This document shows positions 19,081-29,016 of a stretch of DNA of 64,000 nucleotides, piece by piece. Origin of the DNA: Rhynchopus euleeides. Taxonomy: Eukaryota > Euglenozoa > Diplonemea > Diplonemida > Diplonemidae. The notes under the pieces were generated by a model, which searched no databases, had not been told where the DNA came from, and saw only the letters and a list, made by a program, of their open reading frames with translations. Position numbers and translations under genes: made by a program. Location of the stretch: positions 1,736,001-1,800,000 of the forward strand of contig OY723242.1 in NCBI GenBank assembly GCA_963210315.1. The letters are read 5' to 3'. Position 1 is the first letter of the stretch; the number at the start of each line of letters is the position of its first letter.

Positions 19081-21790
19081 ATGTCAGGAGAAGGAATGGA
19101 GGTGTTCCTGAAGGACAGGCTGTGCGGGGAGCAGCATGCGGTGCACATCGGGGAGGGCGACACCCCGGTTCATCTCAAGGCAAACGCACTCGACGTGGTG
19201 CTCGGGTCCCCTCCCGACGCGCTTCCCGAGGACGTGGAGCTCTCGGTGGATGGGGTGGTGCTCGACGACAGCACCCCTCTGTCCGGTGCCGCACCTGTCT
19301 CCCACGGGTGCTCCATCGACGTCGCCCTCACGGGTGCTCGCTTCGTGAAGGTGTTGGAGAAACAGATGTTTGACAACCCGGATGAGTCTGAGGTTGACAT
19401 CGACGCCATACCTGCCTGGGCACGGGGTCTGCGTGATGTGGCGCTTGCGATGGTGCAGTGTGACGGCAATGCGTTGGAGCACCTCGATGAGTCATTCCGC
19501 AGTGACAAACACCTCGTCACTGTCGCGGTGCGCCGCTCTGACGCACTTCAACACGCTTCCGAAGACCTGCGTGAGGACGAGGACTTGGTGCTGTGTGTCG
19601 TGCGTTCGGGCAGAATCGGGACTGTGCCTCCTGCACTGCTGAGCAACAAACCCTTCGTCCTCACTCTTGTGCAGCGCGACAGCGGGGCACTCAAGCATGT
19701 CGATGCAGCGCTGCAGGCCGACAAGGATGTCGTCATGGCGGCTGTTCAAAGTGACGGCAACGCACTCCAGTACGCCTGTGAGTCCCTCCGCAACGACAGG
19801 CAGGTGGTCATGGCGGCATGTGGTGGCTTGGAGCACGCAAGTGCTGCACTGCGCAACGACGAGGAGCTTGTTCTCCGTGCACTGCGGGTTGACTGGCGCA
19901 CTGAGCCTGTTTCTATTTTGGAATGGGGTGATGACAGGGACGTGATCCTGACTGCCGTACGTCTGTCGAGATACAACTTCAAACATGCATCTGGCGCACT
20001 GCTCCACGACACGGAGTTCCAACGCGAGGTTGTGCTGTGGAACGGCGAGGCATTGTCGCATGTCCCCAAGTGTCTATGCATACCGGTGCCGCTTCACCAA
20101 GACCGAGACCTTATCCTTGCAGCAGTCGAGACCTCCCCCCAGGCACTCCGCCTCTACGCCGACCCTTCCCTGCAGGGCGACAGGGAGGTGGTGCTCGCTG
20201 CGATGCACAGCAGAGCACAGTCGAGCAGATCAGCACAGTGTCGTTTCGACACATTGCTCTGGGGACCCTCACACCTGAATAAGGACGAGGAGGTGGTGCT
20301 GGCAGGTGTCCGGCGTGAGCCACATGTGCTCCAAGCAGCAGACACCTCGCTTCGCACCAACAGAGATTTCATGCTGCAGTGTGTCAAGCTGCAGGCAGGT
20401 GCCTTGTCTTACGCCGAACCCCCTGTGTCCAGCGACAGGGGGGGTGAACCTTTTGAACGGGCGCCTCCACGTGGCGAACCCCGGTAACGGTGAGGGTAGA
20501 GACCGGCGAAGATCCGTTCATTTTTCCGCTGCGTGCCCTATTTCAATACAGCGGGGGGCCCTTTTTCGCAGCTTTGAGCGTTATTGATGTTGTGGTGTTT
20601 GCGATTTCCCTTTTACCGTGGTGCACGCAACAGCTGGCGCTCGTCGGCTCGCAGGTTACGAGGCAATTGCTAGTCACACTGCTTGAGAGGCCTTCGGGCA
20701 TTCGTTTGCTAGTAGCTTAGCTACACTTCTTCACTCCGTCTGAGGGGGCGGGTAGGGGGCTGCCATCAGCCCCCTGCCGTCCTGTGGTGTGTGCCCTTCT
20801 AGCTTCCATTTTTAAATCTAACACCGGTGTGTGTCCCGTGTGTCTTTTCCCTTCCCCACCCCCACACACGCATGCCGGACGGACGCTGGATAGCCTGCTC
20901 GACAGGCTAGCTCGGACCTGTGGCCGACGGGCCGGGGTCGGACCTCGTTCGGTTCAAACCCAACTAATGTGTCCAGCGACAGGGAGGTGCAGCTTGCTGC
21001 GGTGGCACAGGACCCAATGACCTTGGAGTTCTGTGATGAGTCGATCCGCAGCAACAGAGATGTGGTCCTCACAGCCGTGCGGAAGAATGGTGATGCTTGG
21101 AAGTATGCTTCAGACAACCTGCGCAAGGATCGTGAGGTCGTGCTTGCTGCTGTGAAGTTGCCAGAGGAGGCACTAGAATATGACGTCACCTTCCGGAAGG
21201 ACGAGGAGGTGGTGCTCGCAGCCACACACGATTACGGGGAAGCTCTTTATTACGCCGACCCTTCATTCCTCAGCAACCGAGACTTCATGCTTGCAGCCGT
21301 ACGCAAGTGCGGGTACGCCCTTTCTGACGCCAGTGCTTCACTGTGCCGTGACAAGGAGCTTCAACTGGCGGCCGCGTTGCAAGACGGGAGGGCGCTGCAG
21401 TACGCTGACCCTTCACTGCGAAGCGACAGGTCGGTTGTGCTTCAAGCGGCTCGTGCACACGGCGGTGCTCTGCAGTTCGCCAATCCTGTGTTCTGTGGTG
21501 ACGAGGAGGTGGTCCTCGCAGCCGTGACGAGTTGCGGCAGTGCGCTGCGCTTCGCCGACCACACACTGTGGAACAAGCGTGAGGTGGTGCTGGCGGCTGT
21601 GCGCCAGGAGGGACGTGCCCTGCAGTACGCCCCCACAGCGCTGTGCTGCGACAAGGAGGTGGTGCTGGCGGCTGTGCGTGCCGACCCAAACGCCTTCATC
21701 CACGCTTCTGCCCCGCTGCGCCGCGACAGCGACGTCGTTGCTGCCGCCTTCCCTGAGCTGCACCACAACAAGAGACGCCGCTGCCTCTGA
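19081..21790 (+). pseudogene. DUF4116 repeat gene with ubiquitin-like N-terminus, split by a retroposon
   Basis: The N-terminus is intact (MSGEGMEVFLKDRLCG). Coding runs to 20440, where a 527-bp insert follows, and resumes after the 17-bp duplication TGTGTCCAGCGACAGGG (20424-20440 and 20968-20984). Removing insert plus one copy leaves 2166 nt, the same length as the intact paralogue, with the frame kept and the normal FPELHHNKRRR tail. The body has about 23 units. As it stands translation would stop at 20487. It is either a very young pseudogene or a gene polymorphic for the insertion. Units 10-13 differ strongly from the paralogues while units 19-23 are nearly identical. Confidence 0.85.
20441..20967 (+). 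mobile_element. Non-LTR retroposon, second family, 17-bp target duplication
   Basis: It starts GGGGTGAACC. Hairpin CGCCTCCACGTGGCG lies at 20462-20476, followed by AACCCC. The body is unrelated to the inserts at 4088 and 11659, and it ends CAAACCCAACTAA. Against the copy at 4088 the hairpin shows an A-U to G-C compensatory change and the 5' helix a G-U to G-C change, so the RNA fold is conserved. No ORF of note. Confidence 0.75.
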
Positions 21791-22875
21791 CCCTCTGCCC
21801 ACCCTCAGTCTCACTGGGGCTAGGTGCGCCACCTTTGTCGTGCAGGCCCACGAGTCTTTCCGGCAGCTGTCAGAGAAGCCAGCACCACAAGCTTGTTGTC
21901 CGCCTCACCCCACCCTGCCCAACCCAGCCGCCCTCTTTCTCTTTGGGTCTTCGCTGGTCGTTAAACTTCGTCCTTCGTCACATAATTAGGAAAACGGGTG
22001 TTTCAGGGGGGTTTTCAACGAAGACGGCAATGTTCTGACGACGACGACAGGGGTCTTCGTCAAAAATATCGTCAGCGAAGACCCCCCCCAAAAAATGAAT
22101 TAAAAACCGGTTTTTCGGGGGATTCTCGCTGTTCGTCAACTGTCGTCAAATTTCACCTAAACCAACGGAAAATGCACCAAAACGCACCACCCACAGCCTG
22201 GGTCGGCCCAGTGTCTGGACATCACTCCTGAGCTCGGCCCATTCTCGGGACAGCACTGCCTGGCTCCGCTTCGTGCCAGCACGAGGACTAGCCGTTGCTG
22301 CCGGATTGCCCCCGGCGACCAGCTCCCATCTTGGCTTGGCCCAGAATGACAGGTTGATCACAATATTTACCCGTGACACGGGCCCCGCCGTGCCTTCTCG
22401 TCCTGTGAGGGCTGAACAATGCACAGGGACCGCTCGACATTATATTTTGGGTCTAAATGCGTGCTCCCAGCTAGGGGCCACCCAACTCCCCACCCTTTTT
22501 TTGCCTCCGATTTGGCCCATTTTCGGCCCATTTTGCCCTGCACCAGCCTGCACTTTTTTGCACCGGCTAGCGAAGACCCCCTTTTGCAACTGACACACAT
22601 GACATGTCCTGACCAGCCAAGGGTGGAAGCGTGCAATGCAACAACTGTCGGAGGATCGAGCGGAGTGGATCTAGTTCTGCCCTGAGGCCACTCACGACAC
22701 TAGCCACGCCTGCTCGTGGGCCAACCCCCACCCGTAGGCCTGACTCAGGCTCCGTTTCCAGATGCATGTGTGGGAAGAATGCAAACAACCTGAATCTTTT
22801 CGCCCGTCATCGCACTGCCATCCACATTTGTTGGGATACCGGAGCGCGGCACACACTCCCCCCCCCCCCCCCCTA
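21791..22875. other. Intergenic region with GGGGTCTTCG inverted motifs
   Basis: GGGGTCTTCGTC near 22050 faces GCGAAGACCCCC near 22080, and AGCGAAGACCCCC recurs near 22570. The same motif bounds a small element at 52372-52484. A poly-C run precedes the next element. No gene is supported. Confidence 0.45.
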
Positions 22876-23303
22876 GGGCTATGATGGGAAGGAAACGCGT
22901 TTCCATCGAAAAATCGAAAATAAGGAAACGGAAACGGAAACGGAAACGGAAACGTTTCCTTATTTTGAGGAAACGCCCCCTTTGCACTGGGGAAGCAGGG
23001 GAAACAACACACGTTTACCACAGTCGCTTGGACTTGCCATGGTCTGACAGGATCTCCGGACCGGTCCACACGCTTTCACTGAAGCCGCGCTTCTTCGAAG
23101 TCTTCGGGGCGGGTTTGGGTGGCATATTCCTTCGATGTGGTGGCCCTTTGTCCGTGCTGGTGTGTGTTGATAACTTTTCCAGTGCAAAATACACAGGCGT
23201 TTCCTTCGGAAGGAAACGCGTTTCCTTCCCGAAATCGAAAATATGGAAACGGAAACGGGAACGGAAACGGAAACGTTTCCACGTTTCCTTCCCATCATAG
23301 CCC
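22876..23303. mobile_element. 428-bp inverted-repeat element with GGAAAC subterminal arrays
   Basis: Ends are GGGCTATGATGGGAAGG and CCTTCCCATCATAGCCC, with TA on both sides and poly-C on the left. Arrays of (GGAAAC)n occur at about 22925-22955 and 23244-23275, ending in AAACGTTTCC palindromes. No gene inside. It shares its right TA with the next element. Confidence 0.85.
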
Positions 23304-23305
23304 TA

Positions 23306-24538
23306 GGCATACAGTGCATCCGAATCGGTTATCGGGCATTATCGGATTTTCGGGGAAAATCCCAAATTATCGGATCCGAATCGGACATTATCGGACATTA
23401 TCGGATGATTATCGGACATTATCGGTCATTATCGGACATCCGATAATCATCCGATAATCAGTGTTCGTGTGCGTTGTGGGCACCAGAACACACTCTTTTC
23501 CCTTTTTGTCGTCATTTCTGCCTCACGAGAAACCCCCCAGACCCCACGCTTGATATTTTTTTGAGTTTTAGTGGAGTCGTGCAGCCGCAGCTCATCAGAG
23601 CTGCCAGCTGAGTTGCACACTGAGGGTGCACCCGAGGGAGCTCGTCCTGCATCCCCGACCCCCGCTCCACCACCGCGTCGCGCGCTTCCGTCGGGACCAC
23701 CGCGTAGTCAGCGGTACTGGCGCCCTTGTCCTGCAGGTGTCCCTGGGGCGTTGGTTTTCGAAAATCCGGCATTGACTAAATAGCCACGGGGATTGTTGTA
23801 ACACTTTCCGGTGGGGGCCACCAGGGGGGTCTGGGGACCAGACCTGTGGCATGTATCTGGAGACTACCTTGTGCCTGCGCGATAATGCGGAGTCATATCG
23901 GGTGATGGAGACCGGACGGCCCTCAGTAGCCTCAGTAAGCTGGACGCAGCAAGCCCACCCAATCTGGACGCCCGCAAGGAACAGATGTTCACTACTGTCC
24001 TTCGGTCGAAGGCTCGCTTGCCAGGGGGTTGTAACAACCCTAACCCTGATCAGTGCTGGCGCGCTCGACCGGTGCCCGGTCGAATGAATTTTTCAAATAT
24101 TTTTTTTGGGGGCGGATTTGCTGGCTTGGCGCGCTTCGCGCGCCAAGCCCTCCCAGCATCGAGTCCCGTGCACTTCCCTGCCTGCCACACCACCCCCCTC
24201 GGCCCCGTCCCTAGCACCGGGGCATTGTTGGCTGGTGTGCCCGCGGCACGGGTCGTCGTCGAAAACCAATGACGGGGCCTGTGTTCCTGGGGCACTGACG
24301 AGGCCGAAGGGGTTCACCTATTCGGCCCCCGGTCGAATGGTCGAATGGTGGCCCCCAAAACTTTTTCCGGTTGAATCGACCACCCCGCGCCAGCACTGAC
24401 CCTGATCAGGCAGAATATTGGTAACATTTTCTGGTTGAAAAACCCACCCAAAAAAATTATCGGATGATTATCGGATCCGATAATCGTCCGATAATCATCC
24501 GATAATGTATCGGATCCGATTCGGATGCACTGTATGCC
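23306..24538. mobile_element. 1.2-kb inverted-repeat element with TTATCGGA subterminal arrays
   Basis: Ends are GGCATACAGTGCATCCGAAT and ATTCGGATGCACTGTATGCC, with TA on both sides. (ATTATCGGAC)n-like words fill 23335-23460 and 24455-24515. The internal part (about 24165-24320) shares a ~150-bp repeat with 62598-62735. No convincing ORF. Confidence 0.85.
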
Positions 24539-24540
24539 TA

Positions 24541-26387
24541 GGGGGGGTCAAATGGGGGGAACAAACACGATTTTTCAAAAAACCGGCGCAGAGGCCCCAA
24601 ACCCCCCGTAAACCCTCCAAACCCCCCCAGATCGGTCCGGAAACCCATCGAACCCCACTTTTCCACCATTCCGGGCACCTCAGGTGCCCGAATTGGGGTA
24701 CCTAAATTTTGTGCCACCGTTTGGTACTGTACAGTGCCACTGTGTGAGAGGTTGGAAAAGAATACGCTCCAGTACCCCACATCTGAGGGTTACAATGTGG
24801 GGTACTTGCCAACCGTGTCATCCGGGGGGTGTCGGGCGCTATGTAGGTGGCATCAGCCAGGTCTTCGATGCGTTCTGGCTTGGATACGTGCCTCCCTGCC
24901 ACCATGCACAGGGAGGCTGCCTGTAGGTAGGAAACAAGTGCGGATGGTCGTCTGATTCCTGTGCAGCAGTGCTCCACAACCGGGATGTGTTGACAACGGC
25001 TGTTGCAACGCGAGCTGTACATTCCGGAAACACACGAAGTGCGCTGTCGTGGTGCCCATTGTGCCAGAGTTGGTAGTTGCTGTGGTCTGCTTTGCCTGGC
25101 CCAAGAGCACGGTACTGAACGGTGCAAAATGCGTGGCGAGGTGAATGCAACGGAAGCGCGCAAAGTCGATACAGCTCTCCGATAATGGGTGGTGGTGCCA
25201 GTAGTGTGTGACGTTCACTCGAGGGTACAACGCATCACAATGAAGTAGAAACCGTGGACCGAGTACAATAAGCTCTCTGTGGCTGGTGTGGGGGACAAAG
25301 GCAGTGCCTGTGCCGCAGGCAGGGAGGTACATACACAAGCCAGAACGCATCGAAGACCTGGCTGATGCCACCTATATAGCGCCCGACACCCCCCGGATGA
25401 CACGGTTGGCAAGTACCCCACATTGTAACCCCAGATGTGGGGTGTTGGGGCATTTTCTTTTCCAACCTCCCACACAGGTGTATTTCTAGTGGGGGATGAG
25501 GATGAGTCTTTTTGGCATCCGCCCTTTTTCCGGTTTTTTTCCAGCCAAAACCAGGTTTTTTTTCCAGCAAAAAACCGTTTTTTTTCCAGCCAAAGTACCA
25601 GTTTTTTTCCAGCTAAAACCGGGTTTTTTCCAGCCAAGAGCCCAGACGTTCACTACCGTGGCCTCCGGCGGCTGGGGGGCTCCGCCCCCCAGACCCCCCT
25701 GTGGCGGATATCTCGTACCCAAGTCCTTCGATTCCCATCAGGTCAGGGAATCCAACAGCTCCAGTAGCCTCAGGAGGACCCAGCCAACAACACACAGAAT
25801 CTGTACGCCCACACTGAACAGATGTTCACTACCGTGGCCTCCGGCGGCTGGGGGGCTCCGCCCCCCAGACCCCCCGTGTAGCGTGTGTCTGCCCGTCTAG
25901 TAACCGCAGCAAGTCCTTGGGCTGTTTCAGCTGTGGCATATCAGGGGGTTCGTCGGAATAACGGTCCTGAAAGCCGTTTTTTGGGGGTTTTCCTCCAGCA
26001 CCCGAGTATGGCGCGAGCGGGAGGAATCGTGGAAGGAACCCATTTGGTACAAGACCAAGGGCCCCACACTGGGGAGGAGGGACATTGGGTACCATTTTTA
26101 GCTGGAAAAAAGCGGGGATGAATTGGGGATTTTTGGCTGGGAAGACCGGGGATTAAAAATACACCTGCTCCCACACAGTGGCGCTGTACGGTACCAAACG
26201 GTGGCACAAAATTTAGGTACCCTAATTCGGGCACCTGAGGTGCCCGGAATGGTGGAAAAGTGGGGTTCGATGGGTTTCCGGACCGATCTGGGGGGGTTTG
26301 GAGGGTTTACGGGGGGTTTGGGGCCTCTGCGCCGGTTTTTTGAAAAATCGTGTTTGTTCCCATAAAAGGGGGGTATTTGACCCCCCC
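24541..26387. mobile_element. Inverted-repeat element, family GGGGGGTCAAATG, copy 3 (diverged, with nested insertion)
   Basis: Same termini and arms as the copies at 1386, 7179, 40198 and 47732 but with more substitutions, so it is older. The right arm is split by an insertion at 25475-26167. TA flanks both ends; poly-C follows on the right. Confidence 0.85.
25475..26167. mobile_element. hAT-like 693-bp MITE with 8-bp target duplication
   Basis: Ends CAGGTGTATTT and AAATACACCTG are flanked by CTCCCACA (25467-25474 and 26168-26175). Sibling copies show the empty site. It contains direct TTTTTTCCAGCCAAA-like repeats (about 25535-25640) and two of the GC-rich hairpin modules (25653 and 25828). 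8-bp duplication with CAGG ends is the hAT signature. No ORF. Confidence 0.8.
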
Positions 26388-26705
26388 TACCCCCCCCCCC
26401 CCCCTCCGGCCCCCCCCCCCCCCTAGGGGGGGTCATAAGCCCGTACAAAACCAAAATTTTCGACATACCATCAGAGCCGCCCTAATACCTGATCTGACCC
26501 GAAAATCCGACCCATACCCCCCCGGAAACTGTCTGGGGCCCACTTGTGACACCTGATACGCACTTTTGTGATGATTTTTTGGGGTCCTAAAAAATGTACC
26601 TCAGTTTCGTACCTTGCCTTTGTACCTGAACCACTCCCGACCGCATTATTTCGTTCTTTGCAAGGGAAGGGTGTCACTACGCTCACTCAGCACGCCGAGC
26701 AACAC

Positions 26706-27720
26706 ATGCCGCGTGCCCAGGGCCTCGCAGAGGTGTCAGATGCTGCTGCAGAGGAGTACCTTGCTCGAAAGACGCTCGCCAAACGGGAGATGTGCGGGGT
26801 CTCGGCAGAGAGCGTTGTGGCAGACCTGCGTAAAAAGAAAACGGCACACGACATCGGTGAGGCGACATTATTTCGGGCGCTCCGTCGGGCTGGGTACGTA
26901 GGAGAGCGAGTGGGACGTGGTGACGACAGATATATGCAGTGGTGCATCAACTGCACGCACGTGCGGGAAAAGCGGCGTTCCTTGCTAGCCAAGAAAGATG
27001 TCACCTGCACTCCTACTCCTCCCACTCGTCCTGCTCCTACCCCCACACCAACTGATACGGGCAGTGAGAGTGATGGCAGCTCCAGAGCAGCAGATGATCT
27101 AGGAAGCAATGAGCGGGTCAGCCGGGCAGACTACCTCAGTCTGTACCGGAAGTACGAAGCGTTGCGGGCCCGCCACCACCGCCTCCAGGAGAGGACCCGA
27201 GGGTTGAGAGTAGGGTTGTACAACGCCAGGGGAGGGTATTCCCCTGGCGTTGAGACATCCGGCGACCTTGCGGTCGCACTGTGTGGGGGCTGAGTCGGCA
27301 GGCAGATGCCGATCCAATGACCTTGTTGAGTCCCCACATGGTACACTCTCATACGTGTTGTCGAGACTGCGTGGTGTGCATATCCTGCGGGGCGCAAATT
27401 ACAGTCATTACACAGCCACTTCGGCTCTCAGGGCGTACAATATCCCAATCGTGCCTTCACAGGCTAAGATCGACGAAGCAAAAGCATCTACAACGCTGCC
27501 TACTAATGCCGATGCAGCCTCCCAGGCGTACGAAGTACTCACAATGACCCATATGCGATCGAAGTACTACACCCAGAAGGTGGCTGAACTCATTCTGCTG
27601 ACGCAACAACACAACATTCCCACTAATCAGGTCAAGAAAGACCTTGCCGAGGCACTGGGGAAGGCAACATGCGTGCCACCTGAGCCAGAACCACCGCAGA
27701 AAAGGCAAAGAACGAAATAA
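26706..27720 (+). CDS. Transposon-encoded protein of unknown family, possibly spliced
   Basis: Two open frames lie exactly between the inverted arms of the element: 26706-27293 (MPRAQGLAEV start) and a second, in another frame, ending TAA 27718-27720. A 70-nt intron at 27236-27305 (GTATTC to GGCAG) would join them in frame to roughly 314 residues. The N-terminal part has a helical AESVVADLRKKK region and CINC. The middle is Pro/Thr-rich, then a coiled-coil-like YRKYEALRARHHRLQ. The C-terminus is helical and ends in KKRQRTK-type basic residues. I see no DDE or other nuclease motif. Position makes it the best candidate for the element's own mobility or DNA-binding factor. Confidence 0.45.
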
Positions 27721-29016
27721 TGCGGTCGGGAGTGGTTCAGGTACAAAGGCAAGGTACGAAACTGAGGTACATTTTTTAGGACCCCAAAAAATCATCACAA
27801 AAGTGCGTATCAGGTGTCACAAGTGGGCCCCAGACAGTTTCCGGGGGGGTATGGGTCGGATTTTCGGGTCAGATCAGGTATTAGGGCGGTTCTGATGGTA
27901 TGTTGAAAATTTTGGTTTTCGTACGTTTTTAGGGGGGTTATTTACGATAATGCCCTGTTTTTTTTGAAAGTTTCGCGATAATGCCACTTTTCAAAAAGTG
28001 GCATTTTCGCGAAAAAAAAGTGGCATTATCGCGAAAAAAAAGTGGCATTATCGCGAAGAAAAAAGTGGCACCCAAAAAAGTGGCATTATCGCGAAAAAAA
28101 AGTGGCATTATCGCAAATGCCACCTAAACTATCCAGTACGCACAGGCCCCCCCCCAGCCGTAGGCCAGGGGGTCCACAGGGCCCCCCCAAGCCAGGGCTC
28201 AGGGGGGGCCCAGGGGGCTTTGGCCAGGCCACAGGGGCACAGGCCAAAAAAGTGGTACTGAAAAAGTGGCATTATCGCGAAAAAAAAGTGGCATTATCGC
28301 AAATGCCACCTAAACTATCCAGTACACACAGGCCCCCCCCCAGCCGTAGGCCAGGGGGGCCCCCAGAGCCCCCCTAAGCAGTGCTCAGGTTCAGGCAGGG
28401 GGGGTCAGCACACAGGCCCCCCACTCAGGGGGGGCCTTGGCCGGGCCAAAAAAGTGGTACTGAAAAAGTGGCATTATCGCGAAAAAAAGTGGCATTATCA
28501 CAAATGCCACCTAAACGATCCAGTACACACAGGCCCCCCCCCCCAGCCGTAGGCCAGGGGGTCCCCCCAGACCCCCCCTGAGCAGTGCTCAGGGGGGGCA
28601 GGGGGGGTCAGCACACAGGCCCCCCACTCAGGGGGGGCCTTTGGCCGGGCGAAAAAGTGGTACTGAACCCCTCCCCCAGCTGGGGGCTAAAGGGGGGGTC
28701 CTCGGGCTGACCCCGGGGGTTTGCGATAGCAGGCAACCTCGTGCCGGGACCTGTCATAGACTTGTGCTATTCGAGGGACCAGCTACTAGGCTCCGTGGTC
28801 GAATTTGTTTGAAAAGGCCTTGACCAAAGGCAAATGAAACTTTCGCCCCCCCAAGGATCGCACCACTTCATCTCAGGACTTCCCTCCCACACTCCCACAC
28901 GTGATTCGCCCCCTCAGAGCCAGACTACTGTTTCAGAACTGTACACCCCTCTCCACACGTCCACTGGCTCCCCCGCTGAATGCGACGAACAGTGCGACAT
29001 GCCAAACCTCCCCTTA

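Noticed and set aside
20880..20967. tRNA-like B-box (GGTTCAAACCC) at the end of the insert at 20441
   Set aside because: It lies at the extreme 3' end without a matching A-box or cloverleaf; probably chance.
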